Notes: generated by a model not told the origin, from the sequence alone. Counted from the first letter of the stretch, positions 41,069-49,697 are shown. The stretch: 64,000 nucleotides of DNA from Bin87 sp965220095 (GCA_965220095.1 OZ244805.1:806001-870000); one strand, 5' to 3'. A program made the numbers and translations.

Positions 41069-42055
41069 ATGTCGGTCATCACATATCGGGACGCCGTTTC
41101 TACCGCATTACGCGAAGCCCTCGACGAAGACGAACGCGTTTTCCTGATGGGCGAGGACATCGGCCCATACGGGGGCGCGTTCGCCGTTACGAAAGGGTTT
41201 TGGGAGCAGTACGGAGCACGCCGCATCAAGGATTCACCCCTTGCTGAGTCAGTAATCGTGGGCGCCGGCGTGGGCGCGGCGATGGCTGGCCTGCGCCCGG
41301 TGGTCGAACTGATGACCATCAACTTCAGCCTGCTGGCCATGGACCAGATCGTCAACCACGCCGCCAAAATCCGCTACATGTCTGGCGGCCAGTTCACCAT
41401 CCCCCTGATCGTGCGCACCGTCACCGGCGCTGGCGCATCGGTTGGCGCCACCCACTCGCAGTCATTCGAGGGTTGGTACGCATCCGTGCCCGGCCTCACG
41501 GTCGTCACACCCTCCACCCCTCGCGACGTGCTTGGCCTGTTCCGGACCTGCCGCGACCTTAACGACCCGGTATTGTTCGTAGAACACATCCTCCTTTACA
41601 GCACGAGAGGAGAGGCTCCCGACACCGGCGATTTCCGCATTCCCATTGGCCAGGCTGACTTGCGACGCACCGGCAAGGACATCACCATCTGCGGGTACTC
41701 CCGCATGGCCCTCATCGCCGAACAGGCCGCCGAGCTGCTGGCTCAGGATGGTATCGAAGCCGATGTCATCGACCTGCGCTGCCTCCGTCCGCTGGACATG
41801 GAAACCCTGGTCAACTCGGTGAAAAAGACCCACCACGCCCTCATGGTGGAAGAAACCACCCGCCTGGGCGGATTTGCCGGCGAATTGGTGTCGCAAATTC
41901 AGGAACAAGCCTTCGACTATCTGGACGCGCCGGTGGGCCGCATCGCCGGCGCCGAAGTGCCCATGCCCTACTCGTTCCCGCTGGAGCAGCTGGCGATACC
42001 CGATGCCCAACGCGTGGCTGCCGCTGCCCGCAAGATTCTGAACCGGCCGGCATAG
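41069..42055 (+). CDS. pdhB: 2-oxoacid dehydrogenase E1 component, beta subunit
   Basis: A 328-residue E1 beta subunit that pairs with the alpha subunit to decarboxylate the oxoacid. Marks are VITYRDAVSTALREALDED at the start, FLMGEDIGPYGGAFAVTKG, DQIVNHAAKIRYMSGGQF, and the C-terminal AGAEVPMPYSFPLEQLAIP. GCGAGGAAA precedes the ATG at 41069. It is 64 bp after pdhA. The E2 gene follows only after a small membrane-protein gene, which is unusual for PDH operons. Confidence 0.92.
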   Translation: MSVITYRDAVSTALREALDEDERVFLMGEDIGPYGGAFAVTKGFWEQYGARRIKDSPLAESVIVGAGVGAAMAGLRPVVELMTINFSLLAMDQIVNHAAKIRYMSGGQFTIPLIVRTVTGAGASVGATHSQSFEGWYASVPGLTVVTPSTPRDVLGLFRTCRDLNDPVLFVEHILLYSTRGEAPDTGDFRIPIGQADLRRTGKDITICGYSRMALIAEQAAELLAQDGIEADVIDLRCLRPLDMETLVNSVKKTHHALMVEETTRLGGFAGELVSQIQEQAFDYLDAPVGRIAGAEVPMPYSFPLEQLAIPDAQRVAAAARKILNRPA

Positions 42056-42089
42056 CAGCAGTGATGCTACCGTTCAGCCGCATTTGAGT

Positions 42090-42281
42090 ATGGCACGAAT
42101 AAATAGCGGACGCGGATGCGGCGGTTGCCTCGAGCTGGTGTTCGTACTGGTCGTGTTCGGGTTGCCGGCGCTGCTCATTTTTTTGTTGACTAATCGAAGC
42201 TGGATTCCCACAATCATAGTCGGAATATTGACCTGGATTTTCGTGGGCGGGTGGTTCGTCTTCTTCGATCCGATACCCTGA
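42090..42281 (+). CDS. Small two-helix membrane protein
   Basis: A 63-residue protein with a short Arg/Gly N-terminus containing CGGCLE, then two hydrophobic helices (FVLVVFGLPALLIFLL and IIVGILTWIFVGGWFVFF). It lies between the E1 beta and E2 genes, 34 bp after the former and 47 bp before the latter, on the same strand. I know no family. Placement suggests co-expression with the dehydrogenase, perhaps by chance. A TTG two codons upstream (42084) is an alternative start. Confidence 0.6.
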   Translation: MARINSGRGCGGCLELVFVLVVFGLPALLIFLLTNRSWIPTIIVGILTWIFVGGWFVFFDPIP

Positions 42282-42328
42282 TGTTCTAACGCACCCTACC
42301 CGTTGTAAGAACAAAAAAGGAGGACTCC

Positions 42329-43546
42329 GTGGCTACCAACATTGTGATGCCGCAAATGGGCTACGATATGCGGGAAGGCACCGTCGTTCGCTGGTACAAA
42401 CAGGAAGGCGAGACGGTGGACCGGGGCGAAGTCATTGCCGACATCGAAACCGACAAGGCCACGGTGGAGTTTGAAGCCTACGCCGGTGGTGTGCTGGGCC
42501 GAATCGTAGCCGAGGCCGGTGTCGCCGTGCCCGTGGGCAACCTCATCGCCATCATCACCCAGCCCGGAGAGGCTGTCCCTGACGCGCCGGAGCCGGCCGC
42601 CCCGGTTGCTGAACCCACCCCGGCCGCAGCGCCTGCTCCCGCTCCTGCGGCAGCTCCCTCAACGCCCGCCCGCACGCCGTCAGCAGATGGCGAGGTGCGC
42701 GCTTCCCCCATCGCCCGCCGTTTGGCCCGCGAGCAGGGTATCGACCTGTCCCTCTTGACCGGGACCGGTCCCAACGGCCGCATCGTAGAATCGGACGTGC
42801 TCAATTACCAACCTGCCCCGGCGGTTGCGACCCCAGCAGCAGCGGCGGTCGCCGCCGCGCCGGCCGACTCTCGCATCGAACTAACCCGGATGCGTCAGAC
42901 TATCGCCCGGGTTACTGCGGACAGCAAAGCCACCGCGCCCCATTTTTACGTAACCGCGGAAATCGACATGGGCAAGGCAATGGCCCTGCGCCGCGACGTG
43001 AATGATGCCGCTGACCCCGACAATCGCGTGTCGGTCAATGACCTCATGGTCAAAGCGTGTGCCCTGGCCCTGGTCCAACACCCCAAGTTCAACTCATTCT
43101 TCCGTGGCGACCACCTGGAGGTCCACGGCGCATTGAACATCGGCATCGCCATTGCCCTGGACACCGGGTTGATCCTGCCTGGCGTCAGCAACTGCGAGAG
43201 CAAGAGCCTGCTGCAAATCGCCACTGCCACCAAAGACCTCATCGACCGCGCCAACAACGGTACGCTGCGCAACGACGAATACAGCGGCACCACGTTCAGC
43301 ATCAGCAATATGGGTATGTTCGACGTGGAGAGTTTCACCGCCATCATCTACCCGCCCCACGCGGCCATCCTCGCCGTGGGCAGCGTCAAGGAGCAGCCGG
43401 TCGTTCGCGGCGGCGAGCTCGCAGTTGGTCAGATGATGAAAGCCACCCTCTCTACCGACCACCGGGTCGCCGACGGCGCGGAGGCAGCCGTGTTCCTCAT
43501 GGAGATCAAACGGGTCCTGGAAAACCCGGTCGCTCTGCTTTTGTAG
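42329..43546 (+). CDS. pdhC: 2-oxoacid dehydrogenase E2 (dihydrolipoamide acyltransferase)
   Basis: A 405-residue E2 core protein. The lipoyl domain (residues 1-78) has the lipoylated Lys in DIETDKATVEFEAYAGG; an Ala/Pro linker follows; the peripheral subunit-binding domain is RASPIARRLAREQGID through GPNGRIVESDVL (about 128-155); the catalytic domain ends with the motif STDHRVADGAEAAVFL. It transfers the acyl group from lipoamide to CoA and forms the structural core. AAAGGAGG precedes the ATG region closely. It is co-transcribed with E1 and E3 genes. Confidence 0.94.
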   Translation: MATNIVMPQMGYDMREGTVVRWYKQEGETVDRGEVIADIETDKATVEFEAYAGGVLGRIVAEAGVAVPVGNLIAIITQPGEAVPDAPEPAAPVAEPTPAAAPAPAPAAAPSTPARTPSADGEVRASPIARRLAREQGIDLSLLTGTGPNGRIVESDVLNYQPAPAVATPAAAAVAAAPADSRIELTRMRQTIARVTADSKATAPHFYVTAEIDMGKAMALRRDVNDAADPDNRVSVNDLMVKACALALVQHPKFNSFFRGDHLEVHGALNIGIAIALDTGLILPGVSNCESKSLLQIATATKDLIDRANNGTLRNDEYSGTTFSISNMGMFDVESFTAIIYPPHAAILAVGSVKEQPVVRGGELAVGQMMKATLSTDHRVADGAEAAVFLMEIKRVLENPVALLL

Positions 43547-43557
43547 CAACTCCGTCA

Positions 43558-44088
43558 ATGTTCACAGTTGTTCGAACGTTCTACGGGAAGATACGAGACG
43601 TCCTGGTCAGATTGCTGATTTTTCTGGCGACGCCGCAGGAAGACGACCGAACCGCTATCTGGAGTATCCCCCAACCGCTGGGGGCCGTTTACTTTGCCGT
43701 GTTCATCGGGGCCTCTCTGTGGACTATTTACGAGATTGTGCAACTGCGAAGCTCCCAATACTGCGGGTTCGTGTGGACTTTCGCCGCCGCAACCGAGAAA
43801 GATTGCCTGTCAACCTGGAATTCCCTCATACGCGAGGTTGCAACCGAATTTGCCCCTACCGGAGTCGGCATCGCCATTGGTACACTGATAGTGCTACAAG
43901 GAGTTGCCCTGATTATGGCTATCTACCAATTCTTAACCAACGTACTCACCAAACCCGTCATCGAAAGGCACGCCGCCAGAGGCCGGGCCGAAGCCGATCG
44001 GCTTTGGCGAGAATGGAACCAACGCCGTATTGACGCCGCAGCCAACAACCTCCCATTCGACGAGCCACCACCCACCAATCTTGATTAA
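43558..44088 (+). CDS. Hypothetical membrane protein
   Basis: A 176-residue protein with two to three membrane helices (AVYFAVFIGASLWTIYEIV and VGIAIGTLIVLQGVALIMAI), a cytoplasmic N-terminus with FLATPQEDDRTAIWSIPQP, two Cys residues in the loop between helices, and a charged C-terminal helix (RGRAEADRLWREWNQRR). The start at ATG 43558 lies 11 bp after the E2 stop. I do not recognise it. It is in the same operon as E2 and the TPP enzyme at 44101. Confidence 0.68.
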   Translation: MFTVVRTFYGKIRDVLVRLLIFLATPQEDDRTAIWSIPQPLGAVYFAVFIGASLWTIYEIVQLRSSQYCGFVWTFAAATEKDCLSTWNSLIREVATEFAPTGVGIAIGTLIVLQGVALIMAIYQFLTNVLTKPVIERHAARGRAEADRLWREWNQRRIDAAANNLPFDEPPPTNLD

Positions 44089-44100
44089 TTGGAGGCCAGC

Positions 44101-45741
44101 ATGGCACAAATGACCGGCGGCCAGGCCGTGGTCGCATCGCTGCACGCCCAGGGCGTCGATACCGTATTCGGCATCATCTCGGTGCATACGCTTGACCTGT
44201 TCGACGCGCTCTTCGATCGGCAGGACGACGTGCGCTTCATCGGCGGGCGGCTGGAACTGGGCTGCGGCTACATGGCCGACGGGTACTCCCGCGCCACCGG
44301 CAAGCCGGGTGTCCTGCTCACCAGTACCGGCCCTGGCGCCGCCGACTCGGTGGGCGCGATGGGAGAAGCCTATTTCTCGGCGTCGTCCATCCTGCAGGTT
44401 ACCACCAACGTCGAAACCGAGTTCATCGGCACCGGCAAGATGGCCACCCACGAAACCAAAGACCAGCTGGGAATGTTCTCCGCCGTCACCGACTGGAACG
44501 CCCAAATCGGACAGATTGAATCCATCCCCGACCACTTTGTGGAGGCGTTCGTCCGTTTCCGGGAACGCCGTCCCCGCCCCATCGAGCTGGAGGTGCCCAC
44601 CGACCTGCTGGGCCAGGCCGCCGATGTGGAGGTGCTTCAACCACGGGAACCGCAGGTGCCCCAGGGCGACCCGGTTCAGGTGGAACGGGCCTGGAACCTA
44701 CTCCGCGACGCCAAACGCCCGGTGATTTTTCTCGGCGAGGAAATCCACACCACCGGCGGCGCAGATGACATAATCCGCCTCGCCGAACGCCTCGGCGCCG
44801 CCGTGGTAACCGGCGACGGCGCCAAGGGCACCTTCCCCGAAAATCATCCGCTGTCATTGGGCATGGCCCTAGGCAACCGCATCTGGGGACAAAACCCGGT
44901 GCTGGACTGGCTCGGCGAGTGCGACGTTGCCCTGGTGCTCGGCAGTAATCTCCCCTATCGGTCCACCTCCGGCGTGGGCCTCAAGCTCCCGAAAACCGTC
45001 GTCCACGTCCTGCTAGATGGCGATTACATCGGCCGGAACTACGACACCGAGGTGCCCATAGCCGCCAACAGCGGCGCCGTGGTGCGCCAGTTCCTCAACG
45101 CCGCCGGCGACACCGACATCGGCGCCAGCGATGCCTTCCGTCGTGAAGTCGCAGAGCTGAAGGAGCAAGTCTACGCAGGACTCCAGGAGCAATGGGGGCC
45201 CGAGCTCCACGCCTGGGAATCCATCAGGTCGGTAATTCCGGACGATACCATCTTCTCCCTGGATGCCACCGTGCCGGCCAACCGCGCCGTGCGCTGCCTC
45301 CAGATGAACCGCCCGCGCAGCTATATGTACCCCCACGGCTGGGCCGGTCTCGGTTTTGGGTTTCCGGCAGCAATGGGCGCCAAGGTAGGACGGCCGCAAT
45401 CCCCCGTCATTTGCGTAACCGGAGACGGCGGCTTCCAGTACAACGCCCAGGAGTTGGGTACCGCCGTGCAGTACGGCATCAACCCCATCGTAATGGTCTT
45501 CAACGACAGCGCCTGGGGCGTGTTGAAGGGTTACCAGAAAGACCGTGGCAGCCGCCAGATGGCAACCGATCTGGTCAACCCCGACTTCGTAAAACTGTTC
45601 GATTCCTACGGCATCGGCGGCACGCGCGTCCACAACGTCGCCGCGATGACCCGCGCCGTCCAGGATGCCGTCAGCGCTGACAAAATCCACCTCATCGAAG
45701 TTGTCATGCCCGATGGGTTCCCCGCATTTTGCCAGAGTTAG
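44101..45741 (+). CDS. Acetolactate-synthase-like TPP enzyme
   Basis: A 546-residue TPP enzyme of the acetohydroxyacid synthase/oxalyl-CoA decarboxylase superfamily. The N-terminal domain reads GVDTVFGIISVHTLDLFDAL; the catalytic Glu is kept in GGRLELGCGYMADGYSRATG; the C-terminal TPP/Mg motif is GDGGFQYNAQELGTAVQYG followed by NDSAWGVLKGY. AGGCC and a GGAGG-like stretch precede the ATG at 44101; an alternative TTG at 44089 adds four codons. It follows the dehydrogenase operon at close spacing. Reaction (carboligase or decarboxylase) cannot be determined; the FAD-type features of true AHAS are not clear. Confidence 0.85.
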   Translation: MAQMTGGQAVVASLHAQGVDTVFGIISVHTLDLFDALFDRQDDVRFIGGRLELGCGYMADGYSRATGKPGVLLTSTGPGAADSVGAMGEAYFSASSILQVTTNVETEFIGTGKMATHETKDQLGMFSAVTDWNAQIGQIESIPDHFVEAFVRFRERRPRPIELEVPTDLLGQAADVEVLQPREPQVPQGDPVQVERAWNLLRDAKRPVIFLGEEIHTTGGADDIIRLAERLGAAVVTGDGAKGTFPENHPLSLGMALGNRIWGQNPVLDWLGECDVALVLGSNLPYRSTSGVGLKLPKTVVHVLLDGDYIGRNYDTEVPIAANSGAVVRQFLNAAGDTDIGASDAFRREVAELKEQVYAGLQEQWGPELHAWESIRSVIPDDTIFSLDATVPANRAVRCLQMNRPRSYMYPHGWAGLGFGFPAAMGAKVGRPQSPVICVTGDGGFQYNAQELGTAVQYGINPIVMVFNDSAWGVLKGYQKDRGSRQMATDLVNPDFVKLFDSYGIGGTRVHNVAAMTRAVQDAVSADKIHLIEVVMPDGFPAFCQS

Positions 45742-45744
45742 CGC

Positions 45745-46211
45745 TTGACCACCGATTACAGCAGCCACACCAACGCCATTTGCGAGCAGTTTCGCATCCA
45801 ATCCAGCCAGTTCGAGCAGCCGGCTGGCGGAGTCGGAAACACCGCGTCCGGCCCCAGGGCAGTGGCATCTTGACCCATTCGTGCGCTGTCAACCTGCATT
45901 CCAACCTTCCCTCCGTCGTTCCGGCGCAGGCCGGAACCCAGGAAATCTCGTTGTGGGAACGTTGGCCTTACCGGAAACGTCTGGATTCCCGCCGGCGCGG
46001 GAATGACGAGTTAAGATGCGATTGCCCTGTGTCCGGCCCTGGGATTCTGGAAAACCTGGGACTCATCGGCGACGAATCGGTGGAGTTTGATGCGGAGTTA
46101 GCCGGTGGCGTCTCCGCCGGCATTCGGGCTCACCGTGCCGAAGGCCCGCTCAAATCCGCTCACCAACGGGCCGCGCTGGCCGGTGAAACGGGTCAACCCA
46201 GCGCGGGATGA
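45745..46211 (+). pseudogene. Small ORF interrupted by a 175-bp element
   Basis: An open frame starts TTG 45745, four bases after the previous stop, and reads TTDYSSHTNAICEQFRIQ onward to GNTASGP, where the element copy 3 begins. On the other side a frame reads GPGILENLGLIGDESVEFD through HQRAALAGETGQPSAG to a stop at 46211. Removing 185 bp (element plus one 10-bp duplication) puts both parts in the same frame and gives a protein of about 93 residues. The family is unknown. The original was probably coupled to the TPP enzyme gene upstream. Confidence 0.65.
45855..46029. mobile_element. 175-bp inverted-repeat element, copy 3
   Basis: The ends CAGGGCAGTGGCATCTT and, at the right, AAGATGCGATTGCCCTG are imperfect complements and relate to copies 1 and 2. 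Flanks CGTCCGGCCC (45845-45854) and TGTCCGGCCC (46030-46039) match in nine of ten bases. Inside are two palindromes of the same arrangement, GTTCCGGCGCAGGCCGGAAC (45918-45937) and ATTCCCGCCGGCGCGGGAAT (45985-46004). It is more diverged from copies 1 and 2 than they are from each other. Confidence 0.82.
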
Positions 46212-46245
46212 GCCAGACCACACCGGCAGGTCAACTACAGTCGCA

Positions 46246-47682
46246 ATGGCCCAATCGTCGCCCGGCTCCACTGCCCGGCACCGCCGCATCTACCCGCTCT
46301 CACCGCGCGACCTCACGGCGGAACAAATCGCCGTAACCTTCGCGATGACCTCGCGCCGGCCCGAACCGTTCGATGAAATTGCACGGCAGGTCAGCGCAGA
46401 ACGGGCCGCCGATTTCAACGAACGCTGGGTGGTCGGTTACGGCCACGCCTCCGTCGCCGAGCACGCCATTATCCATCTGGCCGTGGAAAATATATCACGG
46501 CTGGCCTGCGACGCCCTGGAAGACAACCGGCTGGCGTCGTTCACCGAAAAATCATCCCGCTACCAGGTGATCGACGCCGACAGCTTCTGGGTGCCTGCGG
46601 AACTAACTGCCCGGCCAACGTTGCGGCGCCAGTACATCTCGGCTTGCCGCGCCCTGTTCGACACCTACGCCTCGTTGCTGGAAGGAGTCGACACTCATCT
46701 GCGGAGGCGATTGCCGCAGGGAGAGAACGAGCGGGACGGCGGCTATTCCCTGCGCCGGCGGCGGCTCGCTACGGACGCCTGCCGCGCCATCCTGCCCGCC
46801 GCTACCTTGACTAACGTGGGCCTGACCGCCAACGCCCGCACGCTGGAATACGCCATCACCAAGCTGATGTCCTCCAGCCTGGCCGAAGAGCGTGACATCG
46901 GCATCGAACTGCGCGATCAGGGCCGGGAAATTGCACCCACCCTGGTCAAATACGCCGACTACAATCCCTACATCGCAGCACGCGATCGGCCACCACCCAC
47001 CCAGTTCGTAACCCGGTATACTCAATCCAGGGCATCAGTGCGGTTGCTGGATTACGACCGCGATGCAGCCTGCAAGCTGGCGGCGGCTCTGTCGTTCCGC
47101 TACGGCGGCGACTACGGCGACGCCCTGGCCGGCGCTGCCGCCATGTCCGAACCCGAACGGCTGGGCGTAATAGACGCGGCGGTCCGCAACATCGGCCCCC
47201 ACGACTCCGCGCCCCGTGAATTCGAACTGGCGGGTTACACCTTCGAGTTCACCTTCGACTACGGAGCCCTACGGGAGTTTCGCCGCCACCGGATGCAAAC
47301 CTATTTGTCCCAGCCTCTGACGGTGGCCAACGGGTACGACCTGCCGCCGCTGGTTCATGAGGCCGGCCTGGCCGGTATGTTCTCCGATGCCGTTGCGGTA
47401 GCCGAGCAGGCTTTCCAGAGCGTCGGGGAAGCATTCCCCACCGTTGGCCAATACCTGGTAACTCACGCGCACCAACAACGCGTAGTGTCCCGCATGAGTC
47501 TCCGCGAGTGCTACCACCTGTTCAACCTGCGCTCGTCCCGTCAGGCCCACGAATCAATCCGCCAGCCGGTCGTTGAGGCCATGCGTCAGGCCGTCGCGGT
47601 GCAACCCGAACTGTTCCGCCACCTGCCGCTCAGGGATGCGCCGGACTGGTGGCCCTTCCCGCGGGAATCGGCAGGCCAATAG
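46246..47682 (+). CDS. Double-domain ThyX-like protein
   Basis: A 478-residue protein with two ThyX-type halves. The first contains YGHASVAEHAIIHLAVENIS, then RLASFTEKSSRYQV, matching the ThyX motif except that the RHR triplet is missing. The second contains FEFTFDYGALREFRRHRMQT, with an RHR but without the following NExS. True ThyX (about 220-250 residues) makes dTMP from dUMP with FAD and methylenetetrahydrofolate. Here the motif appears divided between the halves, so activity is uncertain. ATG 46246 (AQSSPGSTARHRRIYPLSP) is taken as the start. The gene converges on the zinc-ribbon gene at 47696. Confidence 0.82.
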   Translation: MAQSSPGSTARHRRIYPLSPRDLTAEQIAVTFAMTSRRPEPFDEIARQVSAERAADFNERWVVGYGHASVAEHAIIHLAVENISRLACDALEDNRLASFTEKSSRYQVIDADSFWVPAELTARPTLRRQYISACRALFDTYASLLEGVDTHLRRRLPQGENERDGGYSLRRRRLATDACRAILPAATLTNVGLTANARTLEYAITKLMSSSLAEERDIGIELRDQGREIAPTLVKYADYNPYIAARDRPPPTQFVTRYTQSRASVRLLDYDRDAACKLAAALSFRYGGDYGDALAGAAAMSEPERLGVIDAAVRNIGPHDSAPREFELAGYTFEFTFDYGALREFRRHRMQTYLSQPLTVANGYDLPPLVHEAGLAGMFSDAVAVAEQAFQSVGEAFPTVGQYLVTHAHQQRVVSRMSLRECYHLFNLRSSRQAHESIRQPVVEAMRQAVAVQPELFRHLPLRDAPDWWPFPRESAGQ

Positions 47683-47695
47683 TCGCCCGGGCCGC

Positions 47696-47848
47696 CTACG
47701 GGTCGGAGCAGTCCCTGGTGAATCCGCAATTGCGGCAGGTTATCTTGCAACTGCGTTCCTGCATCCGGGCGCCACAAATCTCGCAGTCCAGTCCGTCGTC
47801 GCGCGTTGGCATCGGCGTTGGTTTGGCCTCGGGCCGGTTAGTTGACAT
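47696..47848 (-). CDS. 50-residue zinc-ribbon protein
   Basis: A short ORF of 51 codons on the minus strand: STNRPEAKPTPMPTRDDG at the N-terminus, then LDCEICGARMQERSCKITC and RNCGFTRDCSDP to the stop. Two CxxC pairs (CEIC and CRNC) with an additional Cys after each half form a plausible zinc ribbon; CKxxCxNCGxTRDCSDP recurs in small bacterial proteins. It starts 21 bp after the anti-sigma factor gene on the same strand and may be its co-transcribed third gene. Function unknown. Confidence 0.75.
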   Translation of the reverse strand: MSTNRPEAKPTPMPTRDDGLDCEICGARMQERSCKITCRNCGFTRDCSDP

Positions 47849-47869
47849 ATCAATCCCCGCCCCGGTCGG

Positions 47870-49018
47870 TTAGCGATTCACCTTGGGTGGAATCGGCGGG
47901 CCACCCAGGATTCGAGCCGTCAGGAACTTTTCGCCGTTCGGTGTGGTCGGCCCGTGTCGCTCGTCGGGCAACAGCGCCACTTCCTTGAATTCGAACACTG
48001 ACTCAACCATTTCCAGCGACTGTACGCCGTTGCCGTCGTCGTCGTTGACGACGATGCGACCCACCAGCATCTGTTTGTCGGCGCGCACGAGCCAAACCTG
48101 GTAGGAATCCGCGGGCATCCCCGATACCATCAGAACGGCCTGTTGCCCGGTGGGGTCAACAATCAGCACTCCTTTGGAGGCGGGTTCCGTCCCCATGGGC
48201 GATGTCATCGGCAGCTTCTCGGCATCGGGTTGCAACGCCATCATGGTCGCTTCCACCACGTCGGCCATCTCCTGCTTCACCAAATCAACCTGTTCGGCCT
48301 CTGCCACGACTGCCGGCTCGCCGGTGGACAATGCTCCGTCCGATGCTCCCGCCGCTCCCGAAGCGTCGCCGCTGGCGGAGAGCGCGGAAAGCGGCGCACC
48401 CGTCTTTGGCAGATTCCCCTGGGTGCCAGACGGCTCACCGGCGGCCACGTTCCTGCCGGCAACGCTGCGCGCTGATGCGGCGTAGGCGTCGGGTGCAATG
48501 TTGACGATGGACTCGGTAGCGGCTGCTGTAGATGGCGTCATTGCTGCCTCTGCCGAAACCGCCTGCAACGCCGCGGTCAGCTGGTCAATCTCGCGATCAT
48601 GGGCCACGATTACCCCGATGGCGCCGGCCAGCATCAAGCCGAGCGCGCCAATGGCAGCGGGAGCCAGCCAGCGTCGCAACCGCCGCGTCGACCATCGTGG
48701 GTCGGGAGGCGGCAGAACCCCCAGGGGTCGAACCGCGTTGGCCGGCCGCGTCGCCGTCGACAGGACGCGGGTCTTGAGGTCGGGCGGCAACGGTGTCTCC
48801 GGAGCCGCACTCACCATTCGGGCTGCCATCTCCTGGAAACCGAGCAGCACCTCCTGACAATGGAAGCACTGCACCACGTGCTGGGCCACCGCCTGAAACT
48901 TCGGGCCGTCCAGCGCGTTCAGCGCGAAGGCAGCCAGTTCCTCCTCCGGATGTTCCGGCTGATTTTCCGGCGGATGTTCCGGCCCGCCGTTAGGGAAACC
49001 AAAATCCTCAGGCCACAT
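47870..49018 (-). CDS. Anti-sigma factor, RskA-like
   Basis: A 382-residue single-pass membrane protein. The N-terminal cytoplasmic part carries the zinc anti-sigma motif H-x3-C-x2-C (QHVVQCFHCQEVLLGF, about residues 46-61). A membrane helix (LAPAAIGALGLMLAGAIGVIV) lies near 140. A Ser/Ala/Gly-rich linker leads to an extracytoplasmic RskA domain (GTEPASKGVLIVDPTGQQ, YQVWLVRADKQ). It should bind the ECF sigma factor encoded just upstream and release it on regulated proteolysis. Its start overlaps the sigma gene by 11 bp. Confidence 0.88.
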   Translation of the reverse strand: MWPEDFGFPNGGPEHPPENQPEHPEEELAAFALNALDGPKFQAVAQHVVQCFHCQEVLLGFQEMAARMVSAAPETPLPPDLKTRVLSTATRPANAVRPLGVLPPPDPRWSTRRLRRWLAPAAIGALGLMLAGAIGVIVAHDREIDQLTAALQAVSAEAAMTPSTAAATESIVNIAPDAYAASARSVAGRNVAAGEPSGTQGNLPKTGAPLSALSASGDASGAAGASDGALSTGEPAVVAEAEQVDLVKQEMADVVEATMMALQPDAEKLPMTSPMGTEPASKGVLIVDPTGQQAVLMVSGMPADSYQVWLVRADKQMLVGRIVVNDDDGNGVQSLEMVESVFEFKEVALLPDERHGPTTPNGEKFLTARILGGPPIPPKVNR

Positions 49019-49580
49019 ATTGTTCCAACGCCGCCTTGAGCTTCTGCATTCCCAGGCGCATTCTGGTCTTCACCGTGCCCAGGGGCTGGTTGAGCAAGGT
49101 CGCAATTTCGGACTGGCTGTAACCGTGCCACGCCGACAGCACGAGCGGCCGGCTCTGCTCGGGCGGTAATTCGGCGAGCGCAGCCCGCACCAGTTGGGCG
49201 TTGAAATTGCGTTCCACCTGCTGTTCTACACTCAGCGCGGTATCCGGAATGCGGTGGATAACCTCCGCCTCGGCGGGGATCGTGTGGTCAGTCGTGCGCC
49301 GTCGCGAACGGTAGATGTCGACGATTTTATGATGCGCTACCGACATTATCCAGGTGCCCGGCGCGGACATTTCCGGTCGATAGCTGGCCGACTTCAGCCA
49401 GATGTTGGTGAACACGTCCTGTACGGCGTCTTCGGCCAGCGCTTCATCTTTCAGGATCGAAACGGCCAATGAGTAGATGCGTTGAGCAAACTTGTCGTAA
49501 ATGAACTCCAGCACGGACTCGTCGCCCGCGGCCAGGTCCAGGATGGCCTGCTCATCGTCTCTGTTTCGGTGGTCAGTCAC
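49008..49580 (-). CDS. ECF sigma factor, SigK-like
   Basis: A 190-residue ECF RNA polymerase sigma factor. Region 2 spans LEFIYDKFAQRIYSLAVS through AEDAVQDVFTNIWLKS and WIMSVAHHKIVDIYRSR (about 25-100). Region 4 is AELPPEQSRPLVLSAWHG with the helix-turn-helix YSQSEIATLLNQPLGTVKTR (about 135-180). It directs polymerase to an unidentified regulon and is probably held by the co-encoded RskA-like protein. The sigma gene comes first in the operon, and the anti-sigma start overlaps its 3' end. Confidence 0.94.
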   Translation of the reverse strand: MTDHRNRDDEQAILDLAAGDESVLEFIYDKFAQRIYSLAVSILKDEALAEDAVQDVFTNIWLKSASYRPEMSAPGTWIMSVAHHKIVDIYRSRRRTTDHTIPAEAEVIHRIPDTALSVEQQVERNFNAQLVRAALAELPPEQSRPLVLSAWHGYSQSEIATLLNQPLGTVKTRMRLGMQKLKAALEQYVA

Positions 49581-49697
49581 GGCGCCTCCACCGGGCGGGT
49601 CGGTTCGTACAATCGCATTGTTACGGACATCGCGTTTTTACGGACATGGCCTGTATTGCTTAATTGTACGCCCCACCGGAGGAATCGGACTCATGGA

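Noticed and set aside
46105..46245. N-terminal extension of the ThyX-like protein
   Set aside because: The stretch overlaps the split small ORF and lacks family similarity; ATG 46246 fits better.
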